NCBI GenBank assembly: GCA_031278655.1
Contig: JAITJZ010000011.1
Coordinates: 1-55,169 of the forward strand
Length of the DNA: 55,169 nucleotides
Source: Bifidobacteriaceae bacterium
Lineage (GTDB): Bacteria; Actinomycetota; Actinomycetes; Actinomycetales; WQXJ01
Direction of reading: 5' to 3'
The position numbers and the translations under genes were made by a program. Positions 44,789 to 52,789 of this stretch are shown here, piece after piece (position 1 is the first letter of the stretch; each line of letters opens with the position of its first letter). Below the pieces are notes generated by a model, which was given only the letters and a program-made list of their open reading frames with translations, searched no databases and had not been told where the DNA came from.

Positions 44789-45774
44789 CGGATGTCCTCC
44801 GCTTTCCTGAGTTGGTGGACGTTGTAGGCGATCACGGGGACGACGATGACGAACAGCAACACCGCCAGGGCCGCACCCACGCCTTTGTCGTGGTTGTTGA
44901 AGGACTGGGTGTAGAAGTCATTGGCCACCACCGAGGCGTGGAAATGCCCGCCCTGCATGGTGCGGACAATGTCGAAAGCTTTCAGCGCGGTCATGGCCAC
45001 CGTGGTCAGGACCACCACCAGGGACGGCCGGATCATCGGCACCGTCACCCAGCGGAACAGTTTCACGCCAGTCAGACCGTCGAGCCGGCCAGCCTCAATG
45101 ATGTCATCGGGGATGGCCTTGATGGCGGCGCTCAGCACCGTCATGGCGAAGCCAGCCTGAATCCAGATCATCACCACCATCAGGAAAAATGTGTTCCAAG
45201 GCGCGTCCATCAGCCACTTCGGCGCTGTCGGGTCTTCAGCCCCGAGCCACCCGGCCACCGCCCGGTACGCCCGTGAGAGGATGCCGACCCGGTCGTCGTA
45301 GACGAACTTCCAGATGATCGACGCGCCGACCATTGAGATCGCCATCGGCAAGAAGATCAGGGTCTTGGCGAACTTCTCCACCCGGGCGTGATCGACCAGG
45401 ACGGCGTAGACCAGGCCAATCCCGGTGGCGAGCAGCGGCACCAGGATGACCCAGGCGACGGTGTTGCGCAGCGTGGTCAAGAACTCCGGGCTGGACAGGA
45501 TGGTGGCGAAGTTCTTCAACCCGACGAAGCTCGTCGAAGTCTGGTCGTAGAACGAGTTCTTGATCGTCACCAGCGCCGGGTAGATGAGGCCGAAGCAGAC
45601 CAGCGCCAGGGCCGGGAACAGGAAGACGGCGGCGGCGGCCCCTCGGGTTTGGCGCTTGGGCAACTGGGCCAGGCCCAGGACCGCGGCCATCACCAGCGCG
45701 AACAGCGCGATGGCGATGACCATCAGGAGCAGCTTTCCACCAATGGTGGTCGGATGCAGCAGCAAGGCGTCCAT
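44785..45774 (-). CDS. Sugar ABC transporter permease, MalF type
   Basis: 329 residues. An extra pair of N-terminal helices (about 13-35 and 48-68) precedes the six-helix core; the EAA loop is EAGRLDGLTGVKLFRWVTVPMIRPSL. GVSYSFY-like PALVTIKNSFYDQTSTSFVGLKNFATIL is the MalF-type periplasmic lead-in. It lies 71 bp after the binding-protein gene. Sequence and domain order resemble alpha-glucoside systems, but the sugar is not decided by the sequence. Confidence 0.92.
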   Translation of the reverse strand: MDALLLHPTTIGGKLLLMVIAIALFALVMAAVLGLAQLPKRQTRGAAAAVFLFPALALVCFGLIYPALVTIKNSFYDQTSTSFVGLKNFATILSSPEFLTTLRNTVAWVILVPLLATGIGLVYAVLVDHARVEKFAKTLIFLPMAISMVGASIIWKFVYDDRVGILSRAYRAVAGWLGAEDPTAPKWLMDAPWNTFFLMVVMIWIQAGFAMTVLSAAIKAIPDDIIEAGRLDGLTGVKLFRWVTVPMIRPSLVVVLTTVAMTALKAFDIVRTMQGGHFHASVVANDFYTQSFNNHDKGVGAALAVLLFVIVVPVIAYNVHQLRKAEDIR

Positions 45775-45845
45775 TGTCCTAGGTCCCCGTGTCCGGTGTT
45801 GTGCTCAGCTTCCCGTTCCCGTCCCGTTCCCGGCCCGGCGGGCGC

Positions 45846-47210
45846 CTACTTGGGCCAGGCCGCTTCGATGGCGTCAGCCACGGCCTGCTCCGACTTGCCC
45901 TCCGCGAAGTAGGAGGTCATCTGCTTGAAGAAGGCGTCCGCGCCGATCACGCCGGGCATCAGGTCAGACCCGTCGAAGCGGAACTCGGCCGAAGGATCGG
46001 CCAACAGGCCGAAGGCAAGCTGATCGACCGCCGACTTGAGATTGCCTTTCTCCAGCCCGCTGTTGGCAGTGGTCCAACCGCCCTCGGTGGCTTTGGCCTT
46101 GGTGTTGGCCCATTCCGGGCTGGACAAGAAGGTCTGGAAGGCGACCACTTCGGGGCGGTCCGCGAAGGCCGCCACGAAATCGCCGCCGCCCAGGATCGGC
46201 TTGGTCGACGGGTCCGATGACGGCAGGTAGAACGCCCAGATGTCGCCGTTCTCGGCCACCTTGGCGCCCGCGTCCGTGAAGTAGCCGCCGTAGAAGGACG
46301 CCTGGCGGTGCAGGAAGCACTGGCCGTCCATGACCGGCGTGCCCGCGTCAGACCACATGGTCGCGGCGATCGACTGAATGTCACCGATCCCGGCGTTGAC
46401 GTAGGCCCCGTCGCGCGTGATCTTCGACATCTCCTTCAACGAGTCCACGATTCGCGGGTCGTTGAACGGAATCTCATGGGCGACCCACTGGTCGTAAACC
46501 TCCGGCCCGGCTGAGCGCAGCACCAGGTCTTCGACCCAATCGGTCGCCACCCAACCGGTGGCGTCGCCATCGGCGATCCCGACGCACCAAGGTTTCGCCA
46601 CGCCGTCGTCGGCGATCCGCTTGGTCAGGTCGAGCAGTTCGTCCCAGGTCTCCGGGACGCTGTAACCGGCTTGGTCGAAGGCCGATGGCGAGTACCAGAC
46701 CAGCGATTTGACCGAGGCGCCCAGCGGCGCGGCGTAGAGCTTGCCGTCGACCGATCCGTAGTCCCGCCACGAGGCGGTCCAGTACTGGTCCACGTTCGCG
46801 GCCACGGCCGCCGGCGCCTCCAAGACTTTGCCGGTGGCGATCGCCTGTTGGAGCAGCCCGGGCTGCGGGAAGGCGACCAGATCGGCCACCGCACCGGCCT
46901 CGATGCGGCCGAGCACGTCCGCGGTCAACGACTTCGAGCCCTCGTATTTGATGGTCGCGCCGGTGCACTCGCTGAAGGGCTTGAAGGATTCCTCGTAGCT
47001 CGCGCCCTCAATGTCGACAAACGTGGTGTAAACACTGATCGATTTGCCTTTGAGGTCGCCGTATTGGTCATAGGCGGCGCAATCGCTCTTGGGCGTCTCG
47101 GCGGCGTCGCCGCCGTCCGCGCCGTTGGTGCCGCCGCAGGCGGCCATGCCCGCGGCCAAGGCCAGCCCGGTCGCCGCGGCCAGCGCGGCCTTGGTGGTTG
47201 AACGCTTCAT
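45846..47210 (-). CDS. Extracellular sugar-binding lipoprotein
   Basis: 454-residue substrate-binding protein of a CUT1 ABC importer. Lipobox AAC at Cys25 (ALAAGMAACGGTNG). The mature fold has SISVYTTFVDIEGASYEESFKPFSECTGATIKYEGS, then LYAAPLGASVKSLVWYS and GYSVPETWDELLDLTKRI, the usual hinge landmarks of family 1 binding proteins. Cys residues in KSDCAAYDQYG, SECTGA, PWCVGIA and GQCFLHR may form disulfides. It is first in the operon, with a GAGGAG site before the ATG. No LacI-type regulator is adjacent. Confidence 0.93.
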   Translation of the reverse strand: MKRSTTKAALAAATGLALAAGMAACGGTNGADGGDAAETPKSDCAAYDQYGDLKGKSISVYTTFVDIEGASYEESFKPFSECTGATIKYEGSKSLTADVLGRIEAGAVADLVAFPQPGLLQQAIATGKVLEAPAAVAANVDQYWTASWRDYGSVDGKLYAAPLGASVKSLVWYSPSAFDQAGYSVPETWDELLDLTKRIADDGVAKPWCVGIADGDATGWVATDWVEDLVLRSAGPEVYDQWVAHEIPFNDPRIVDSLKEMSKITRDGAYVNAGIGDIQSIAATMWSDAGTPVMDGQCFLHRQASFYGGYFTDAGAKVAENGDIWAFYLPSSDPSTKPILGGGDFVAAFADRPEVVAFQTFLSSPEWANTKAKATEGGWTTANSGLEKGNLKSAVDQLAFGLLADPSAEFRFDGSDLMPGVIGADAFFKQMTSYFAEGKSEQAVADAIEAAWPK

Positions 47211-47521
47211 TGTCGCTCCTCACTGTTCGGTTTCGTCTGGCGCCGGCCCGCCGGTGCGGCCCGGCCCTGATCCGCCAGCCCTCGCGTCAATGCCTGGTGA
47301 CGGACCTTTATGGTCACAACCTAGGCTGCCAAAGTTTGATCCGCGAGCGCTTGGCTGGGCCTTGGAGGATCACACTTTGGTCACGAGGCGCCGCCTTTGG
47401 CCTGATCGCGCCGCCGGCGCCGCCATCCCCGGGGCCGGCCCAGCCGGCCCCAATTGTGGCGCAATAGCAACGCCAGCCGGCCACCGTTACCAATCCGTGA
47501 CCCGGCCGCGCCGGCGCGCGC
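47211..47521. other. 311-bp spacer upstream of the sugar-transport operon
   Basis: No gene. It should hold the transporter promoter; a weak CTTTGG/CCATAA pair on the reverse strand near 47300-47335 is the only candidate I see. No clear operator palindrome. Confidence 0.5.
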
Positions 47522-48646
47522 CTACAGCGCCCCAGCGGTGACGGCCCCTGCCACCACGGCGCCGCGCAGCACAATCGCCTGCGGCGCCCGCAGCACGGCC
47601 ACGTCTTCGCGCGGGTCGGCGGCGTAAACAACCACGTCCGCGCTGGCGCCCTCCTCGATTCCGGGCACGCCCAGGTAGGCGCGGGCGCCATAGGTGGCGG
47701 CCTCGACTATGGCCTTCGGCGCTATCCCCGCCAGCGCCATCAAATCGGTCTCGGCCCAGTAGTCGCCGTGCGGGATGTTGGTCGACGAATCCGATCCGAC
47801 CAGCAGCTTGACCCCCGCCTCATGCAAGCGCCGGGCCTGGTCGTGGCGTTCCTCGTGCAGGCGCAGGAAGTGGCGCTCCCAGACCGGGTACTTCCCCCGG
47901 CCGGCGGCCGCGATCTCGGCGAAATGCTCGCGCTGGATCATGGTCGGCGCCACCGCCACGCCCTTGGCCCGCGCCTCGGCCATCATCGCCTCGTCCAGAC
48001 CGGTCCCGTGCTCAATGCAATCCAGCCCGCAACGCAGCGCCTGGGCGGCGCCCTCGGCCGAGAACACATGCGTGGTCACGCGCGCGCCGAGCGCGTGCGC
48101 GCGCCCAACGGCCTCGATCAGCTTGTCGTCCGGCCACAGCAGGGCCAGGTCCGGCTCTGGCAGCGAGCGGTCGATCCAGTCGCCCACCAGTTTGACCCAG
48201 CCGTCCCCGGCGAGCGCTTCCTCGGCCACGGCATCGGGCAATTCTTCTGGCACGATGTCGCGCGGCAGGTTGCGGAGATAGCGTTTGGCGATCGCCAGGT
48301 GCTGCCCGCTACGGATCATCCGCGGCGCCCAAGGCTCGGCGTCGAGCCACCTGGTCGAGTACGGCGCCCGCGGGCAGCCCGCGTCCCGCACCAGCAAAAC
48401 CCCGGTGTCGCGGTCGGCGATGGCCTGGCGGCGGGCCTCGTCCGGAGTCACCGCCCCGGCGTCATCCATCCCGATGTGGCAATGCACGTCCACCAGCCCC
48501 GGCAACACCACCCCATCTATCCGCAGGTCAGCCGCGCGGGCCGGCTTCTCAAAGGTCAGCCGCCCAGCGACCGACCAAAGGTCGGCCGCCTCCGTCTCGC
48601 CATCGACAACAATCGCCCCCGACAGGTGGATCACCTCGGTCGCCAT
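47522..48646 (-). CDS. Amidohydrolase family metal-dependent hydrolase
   Basis: 374-residue TIM-barrel enzyme related to imidazolonepropionase/prolidase-type amidohydrolases. Metal ligands: VDVHCHIG (His55, His57), TTHVFSAEG, CIEHGTGLD, and the catalytic Asp in LVGSDSST. A Lys in GDGWVKLVGDW is at the position used by carbamylated-Lys members. The substrate cannot be read from sequence. Position between the ffh region and rpsP is common in actinobacteria. ATG at 48646 has an AGGAGG site at six-base spacing. The gene ends in an Ala/Val-rich stretch typical of the small beta domain. Confidence 0.9.
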   Translation of the reverse strand: MATEVIHLSGAIVVDGETEAADLWSVAGRLTFEKPARAADLRIDGVVLPGLVDVHCHIGMDDAGAVTPDEARRQAIADRDTGVLLVRDAGCPRAPYSTRWLDAEPWAPRMIRSGQHLAIAKRYLRNLPRDIVPEELPDAVAEEALAGDGWVKLVGDWIDRSLPEPDLALLWPDDKLIEAVGRAHALGARVTTHVFSAEGAAQALRCGLDCIEHGTGLDEAMMAEARAKGVAVAPTMIQREHFAEIAAAGRGKYPVWERHFLRLHEERHDQARRLHEAGVKLLVGSDSSTNIPHGDYWAETDLMALAGIAPKAIVEAATYGARAYLGVPGIEEGASADVVVYAADPREDVAVLRAPQAIVLRGAVVAGAVTAGAL

Positions 48647-48738
48647 CAGGCGCCTCCTCGCTTCTTTGAACTCCGTGACGGCGGCCGCGCCGTCACCTCG
48701 GCCGCACCCCCATTAAACGTCACCAGGACCAACGTCCC

Positions 48739-48797
48739 AAATCGCCCGCCCCCGAGTCGCCCCCAAGTCGCCCCCGAGTCGCCCCCGAGACACCCGC
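48739..48797. repeat. Tandem 11-bp repeats
   Basis: GAGTCGCCCCC, AAGTCGCCCCC, GAGTCGCCCCC in register (48754-48786), with decayed units on both sides. They lie upstream of the amidohydrolase and adjoin the candidate MazF-like start. Confidence 0.8.
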
Positions 48798-48799
48798 CC

Positions 48800-48915
48800 G
48801 GATCTGGCCGCGCTTCATGATTCTGCGGGCCAGGCGTTCGCCTCGTCGAGCCACTCAAGGACGCCGTCCTCCCGGTCAGCTTCGACCAACGCGCGGCTCT
48901 GCCGCGCCGCCCCAG
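48800..48915 (-). pseudogene. Possible MazE/MazF-type toxin-antitoxin remnant
   Basis: Reverse-strand frame reads ...RQSRALVEADREDGVLEWLDEANAWPAES and stops at 48815-48817, which resembles the end of a ribbon-helix-helix MazE-like antitoxin. An ATG at 48818 overlaps that stop as ATGA and opens MKRGQIRAGVSG, reminiscent of a MazF start (M-K-R-G-x-I), but the frame then runs into the 11-bp repeat and carries no toxin domain. The antitoxin is truncated at its N-terminus. Based on short motifs and the overlap only. Confidence 0.35.
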
Positions 48916-48945
48916 CGGCGCCGGACAACGGCGATTCCGCAATGC

Positions 48946-49605
48946 TCAATTTGACCACTCTCGCAGGGCCGCGCGAAACACCGCGCCGACGCCCTTGGCC
49001 CCCCTGATCATCTCGCCGGGAGGACCGTGAACCGTTCCATCTGGCTCAACGTCTGGGAAAACGGCAGCCATTTTGTCGAAGAATAAGGGATGCTGGCGGG
49101 CGATTGCCGAATGAATCGACCCGGCACTTCTCGGCTCACGGCTCCGGCCGAGGGAGATTTGATCGAGGACCTCCCGGTAGACGCTCTCATCAACGACCGC
49201 CGTGAGAAACAAGTCAGGATGAACGACAGCCATATTGCGCGCCTCCAAGTCTGTACGACCGAAGTCGCTGACATTGCGCGACACCACAACTGTGATTCCC
49301 GCTTGCGCTGCAGCGGCCAAGACGTGACGGTCATCTGCGTCGGTATCCGCAAAGTCCATCGCGCTGGCCGGATCGGCTGCGGCGACTATGACGTGGTCCG
49401 CCCAGTCGAAACGCGCACGCAATCGCGTCAAGGATGTCTGCCCGGGGCGCAAGTGACGCTCAGCTTCGCACTCGACAGCCAGGCTCCAGCGGGGCGCGAA
49501 CCGACCGCGCGGATGTGTCCCGCACAGGATCAACAGGGTTCGCGTCAGGGGCGCCGCCAGCACATCGGCATCGATGAAGGCGCGGAACCACGTGTCAGAA
49601 GTCAT
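48946..49605 (-). CDS. PIN-domain toxin (VapC-like)
   Basis: 219 residues. Probable RNase toxin. The PIN acidic residues are present: Asp12/Asp14 in FIDADVL, Glu45 in AVECEAE, Asp91/Asp92 in TDADDRHVL, and Asp114 in SRNVSDFG, giving a full catalytic set. The C-terminal 80 residues (DESVYREVLDQISLG...FPDVEPDGTVHG) form an extension beyond the usual 130-residue VapC. ATG at 49605 overlaps the antitoxin gene by 11 bases. The last codons (EWSN, stop) are written by a half-copy of the palindromic repeat, so the natural end may have been replaced. Confidence 0.85.
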   Translation of the reverse strand: MTSDTWFRAFIDADVLAAPLTRTLLILCGTHPRGRFAPRWSLAVECEAERHLRPGQTSLTRLRARFDWADHVIVAAADPASAMDFADTDADDRHVLAAAAQAGITVVVSRNVSDFGRTDLEARNMAVVHPDLFLTAVVDESVYREVLDQISLGRSREPRSAGSIHSAIARQHPLFFDKMAAVFPDVEPDGTVHGPPGEMIRGAKGVGAVFRAALREWSN

Positions 49606-49921
49606 CGGCAACGGCGCCAGCGGTCTCGACCCACATCTGTTGGCGGTACCGATCAAGGTCAGAGGCTGCGATCAGCCAACGTGAGCCACGCCTCGTGGCC
49701 TTTATGGTGCCGTCGTCGATTCGGCGCCGAATGGTCATGCGCGAAACATGCGCCAGCGCCGCCGCCTCAGCGGGTGAGAACGTCTTCTCCTCCGCCGTGA
49801 CGAGCACGGTCTTGCCCTCGCCCGCCGCGCCGGAGACGAAGTCGAGCACCGCCGCCGCCCAGTCGGACTTGGTCGAGGGATTCAATCGCACCGACTCGGG
49901 CGGAATCACCAGGGCTTCCAT
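49595..49921 (-). CDS. Excisionase-type HTH antitoxin
   Basis: 108 residues. The MerR/excisionase-like helix-turn-helix KTFSPAEAAALAHVSRMTIRRRIDDGTIKATRRGSRWLIAASDLDRYRQQM occupies the second half; the N-terminal 45 residues are a separate small module. Such HTH proteins next to PIN toxins form type II toxin-antitoxin pairs. ATG at 49921 is supported by TAGTAT seven bases upstream. It would bind its own promoter and neutralise the toxin. Confidence 0.87.
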   Translation of the reverse strand: MEALVIPPESVRLNPSTKSDWAAAVLDFVSGAAGEGKTVLVTAEEKTFSPAEAAALAHVSRMTIRRRIDDGTIKATRRGSRWLIAASDLDRYRQQMWVETAGAVADDF

Positions 49922-49928
49922 GAACCGG

Positions 49929-49934
49929 ATACTA
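49929..49934 (-). promoter_or_regulatory. -10 box for the HTH/PIN toxin-antitoxin operon (leaderless)
   Basis: TAGTAT ends seven bases before the antitoxin ATG at 49921. Confidence 0.5.
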
Positions 49935-50023
49935 GCGCAGAACCGGGCAGTGCTGCCACCACAACTGCCCACAAGTGATCAGCCGCAAGAACCGGCGCGC
50001 CAGGCGCGCCAGAGGGGCGCGGG

Positions 50024-51580
50024 TTAGCTGAACAGGCCGCCCAGGCCGGTTGGGATCTTGCCCGGATCGGCCGGGGAAGCCCCACCCAGCCCAAAAGCCG
50101 AACCGGCCTTGTCCGGCTGAGGCGGGCGCACGGCATCGGACTGGGCTTCCCGAAAGGCCCGTTCCTCGGCCGCCCTCTTGGCGGGATTGCCGGAGCGCGA
50201 CTTCTTGCCGCGGCGGCTCGGGGCCTGCATCCGGCCCTTGGACTTCTTGCCGCCGCCGCCGAACCCCGGGCGGCCGCCGCGCGCCATTGACCGCATCATC
50301 GTCTTGGCCTGGTCGAAACGCTGCAACACCTGGTTGACGGCCTGCACGGTGTTGCCGGAGCCGCGGGCGATGCGGGCGCGGCGCGAGCCGTTGATGATCT
50401 TGGGGTTGGCGCGCTCGCCGGGGGTCATCGAGCGGATGACGGCCTCGACGCGATCGACCTCGCGCTCATCGAACTGGTCCAGCGCCTCGCGCATCTGGCC
50501 CGCGCCGGGCATCATGCCGATCAGCTTCTTGATCGACCCCATCTGACGGACCTGCTGGAGCTGCGCCAAGAAATCATCGAGCGTGAAATCGTCGCCCTCG
50601 CCTTTGAGCTTGCGTTCGAGGGCCTTGGTCTGCTCCTCGTCGAAGACCCGCTGCGCCTGCTCGATCAGGGTCATGATGTCGCCCAGGTCGAGGATCCGCG
50701 AAGCCATCCGGTCGGGGTGGAAGACCTCGAAATCGGTCAGTTTCTCGCCGGTCGAAGCGAACAGGATCGGCACGCCGGTGACGGATCGCACCGACAAAGC
50801 CGCGCCGCCGCGCGCGTCGCCGTCCAGTTTGGTCAGCACCACGCCGGTGAAACCAACCCCGGCTTTGAACGCCTCGGCCGTGGTGACCGCGTCCTGGCCG
50901 ATCATCGAGTCGATGACGAAAAGCACGTCATCGGGCTGGACCTGATCCCTGATCTGGGCGGCCTGCCGCATCAGCCCGTCGTCAACGCCGAGCCGGCCGG
51001 CCGTGTCCACCACCATGACGTCGTAGTAGCGCTCCTGGGCGTGCCGCAGCGCCGCCCCGGCCACGGCCACCGGGTCGCCGATCCCGTCGCCCGGCTCGGG
51101 CGCGAAGACATCGACCTCAGCCTGCCCGCCAACGATCTGCAACTGCCTGACCGCCCCCGGGCGTTGCAAATCCGCCGCCACCAGCAGCGGTTTCTTGCCC
51201 TGTTCGCGCAGCCAGAGGCCGAGTTTCCCGGCCAGCGTGGTCTTGCCCGAGCCCTGCAGCCCTGCCAGCAGGATCACAGTGGGCGGGCGCCTGGCCAGGT
51301 CCAGTTCGGCGGTCTCGCCGCCGAGGACCTCCACCAATTCCTCGTGGACAATCTTGACGACCTGCTGCGACGGGTTGAGCGCCTTGTTGACGTCCTCGCC
51401 GAGGGCGCGCTCGCGGACGGCGGCGGTGAACTGGCGCACCACCGGCACGGCCACGTCGGCGTCCAGCAAGGCGCGCCGGATCTCGCGGATGGTCGCGTCC
51501 ACGTCGGCGGGCGACAGCCGGCCCTTGCCGCGCAACGATTTGAACGTGGCGGTCAGGCGGTCGGAGAGTGAGTTGAACAT
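50024..51580 (-). CDS. ffh: Signal recognition particle protein (SRP54)
   Basis: Binds signal sequences on nascent chains and delivers ribosomes to FtsY. 518 residues. N domain MFNSLSDRLTATFKSLRGKGRLS; G domain with LLAGLQGSGKTTLAGKLG, DTAGRLGVDDGLM, and TKLDGDARGGAAL; M domain with LEDFLAQ-like region FTLDDFLAQLQQVRQMG, MIRSMTPGERANP, RRARIARGSG and a Gly/Lys-rich end. The C-terminal 70 residues are a low-complexity tail (GGGGKKSKGRMQAPSRRGKKSRSGNP...). ATG at 51580 is nine bases after a TAGCCT that may be its -10. Confidence 0.97.
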   Translation of the reverse strand: MFNSLSDRLTATFKSLRGKGRLSPADVDATIREIRRALLDADVAVPVVRQFTAAVRERALGEDVNKALNPSQQVVKIVHEELVEVLGGETAELDLARRPPTVILLAGLQGSGKTTLAGKLGLWLREQGKKPLLVAADLQRPGAVRQLQIVGGQAEVDVFAPEPGDGIGDPVAVAGAALRHAQERYYDVMVVDTAGRLGVDDGLMRQAAQIRDQVQPDDVLFVIDSMIGQDAVTTAEAFKAGVGFTGVVLTKLDGDARGGAALSVRSVTGVPILFASTGEKLTDFEVFHPDRMASRILDLGDIMTLIEQAQRVFDEEQTKALERKLKGEGDDFTLDDFLAQLQQVRQMGSIKKLIGMMPGAGQMREALDQFDEREVDRVEAVIRSMTPGERANPKIINGSRRARIARGSGNTVQAVNQVLQRFDQAKTMMRSMARGGRPGFGGGGKKSKGRMQAPSRRGKKSRSGNPAKRAAEERAFREAQSDAVRPPQPDKAGSAFGLGGASPADPGKIPTGLGGLFS

Positions 51581-51597
51581 AAGGCCTTAAGGCTACC

Positions 51598-51686
51598 CGC
51601 CCAGCAACCGGCCATGCCTCGCCACCACGGCGGCCGCCTGGCGACGCCAAAAGGTCGCGTCAAGCGCCGCCGCCAAAACTAGGCAG
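51598..51686. repeat. 89-bp duplicated segment, copy 1
   Basis: cgcccagcaaccggccatgcc...ccgccgccaaaactaggcag, one mismatch from copy 2 at 54091-54179. It sits 17 bp upstream of ffh. Read on the reverse strand both copies encode CLVLAAALDATFWRRQAAAVxARHGRLLGG, and it contains a GCGAC/GTCGC inverted repeat. Confidence 0.95.
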
Positions 51687-51779
51687 CGGATCTGTGCACC
51701 TCCTTCAATCGAGGGCGACTTTTTATGCATGTTTGGCGGGTCATTTCGCAGCTCACCTTGGAGTTCACCGCCGGATCTT

Positions 51780-51840
51780 GCACAAAAGATCGTCCTCGTT
51801 TCACCAGGGCGCACAAAAGTGCTGCCTCGTTTCCGCGAGG
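51780..51840. repeat. Two imperfect 31-bp direct repeats
   Basis: gcacaaaagatcgtcctcgtttcaccaggg and gcacaaaagtgctgcctcgtttccgcgagg, period 31 bp, in the spacer between ffh and the hipA fragment. Confidence 0.65.
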
Positions 51841-51874
51841 GGCCCGCGGCGGCCTAATCGCGCCGTTTTGGGGC

Positions 51875-52274
51875 GCCGGGCGGCGAAATCGTTCCCGCCT
51901 GGCTGTGGCAGCTCGTGTTCCGGATTCTGATCGACGACAACGACGCCCACGTCAAGAATTTCGGTTTCCTGCACGGCCAGGCCACCGGCCTCACCGACGT
52001 GTCCGATGCCGTGCCCAGCCTTCACCAGGCAGGCTGGGTCTCGTACGACCTGGCTTTGGCGGTGGACGGCGAGTTCGGCTGGCGGCGGATGACCGCCGAG
52101 CGCATTCGGGCCGGGGTCCAGTCGTGGGGTTTGCTGCCAAAACGCCAAGCCGAAACCATCATCGCGGGCGCCGTCCAGGCTTTCGCGGACGCCTCCGAGG
52201 AATCCAGACCCCCGCGCGGAGCGACCCCTGGCCTGCGCGCACATTTTCTCGCCGCCGCTGAACGGCTGAGTTGA
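51875..52274 (+). pseudogene. hipA: HipA-family toxin, 3' fragment
   Basis: In one frame: GGEIVPAWLWQLVFRILIDDNDAHVKNFGFLHGQATGLTDVSDAVPSLHQAGWVSYDLALAVDGEFGWRRMTAERIRAGVQSWG. The catalytic-loop pattern N-D-A-H-x-K-N-F and the later Y-D-L-A-L-A-V-D-G segment belong to HipA serine/threonine kinases. The N-terminal two-thirds and any hipB antitoxin are missing; the frame opens in repeat-rich DNA. It is a truncated, presumably inactive copy. Confidence 0.85.
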
Positions 52275-52403
52275 CAGGCCTTGGGCGGCACCGCCCGACC
52301 GCCCCCGTCGCCAGCGTCCAGCGCCGCGGCCCGGCCTCGCCGCCATCCCCTCCACCGGTGACCCGCGCCGAAGACCCCGCTGGCAACAGAATCGGGACGG
52401 CAG

Positions 52404-52424
52404 CTAGATAGTCAAGCGATCTAG
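52404..52424. promoter_or_regulatory. Candidate PadR operator
   Basis: CTAGAT-N9-ATCTAG inverted repeat over the -35 region of the PadR gene, a likely autoregulatory site. Confidence 0.5.
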
Positions 52425-52432
52425 ATTGCCGC

Positions 52433-52438
52433 TACGAT
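52433..52438 (+). promoter_or_regulatory. -10 box for the padR operon (leaderless)
   Basis: TACGAT ends six bases before the GTG start at 52445. Confidence 0.5.
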
Positions 52439-52444
52439 ATAGCC

Positions 52445-52789
52445 GTGGATCTGGAAGAGTGGCCGACTGAATGGCTGCGCGCCGCCTTGGAGCTGGCCGT
52501 GTTGGGGGCGGCGGCTCACGGAACCACCTACGGCTACGAACTGGCCTCCCGACTGGCCGCGAACGGCATCGGGCAAATCAAAGGCGGCACGCTCTACCCG
52601 CTGCTAGGGCGCCTGGAGCGCGAAGGGCTGCTGGACGCCCGCTGGGGTCCGGGCGACGGCGGCCCCGGCCGCAAGTATTACAACCTGACCCCGGCCGGGC
52701 GCGACCGGCTGGCCGCCCTGGCCGAGGCCTGGCGGCGCTTCTCCGCCCACATCTGCGAACTGACCGAGAGGACACCGGACAATGCCTAA
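52445..52789 (+). CDS. PadR family transcriptional regulator
   Basis: 114 residues, winged helix of PadR type: ALELAVLGAAAHGTTYGYELASRLAANGIGQIKGGTLYPLLGRLEREGLLDARWGPG, then RKYYNLTPAGRDRLAALAEAW. A short dimerisation helix ends the protein. GTG at 52445 follows a TACGAT box by six bases. Its stop region overlaps the downstream membrane-protein gene by eight bases, the standard PadR-HAAS arrangement, so it presumably represses its own operon. Confidence 0.93.
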   Translation: MDLEEWPTEWLRAALELAVLGAAAHGTTYGYELASRLAANGIGQIKGGTLYPLLGRLEREGLLDARWGPGDGGPGRKYYNLTPAGRDRLAALAEAWRRFSAHICELTERTPDNA

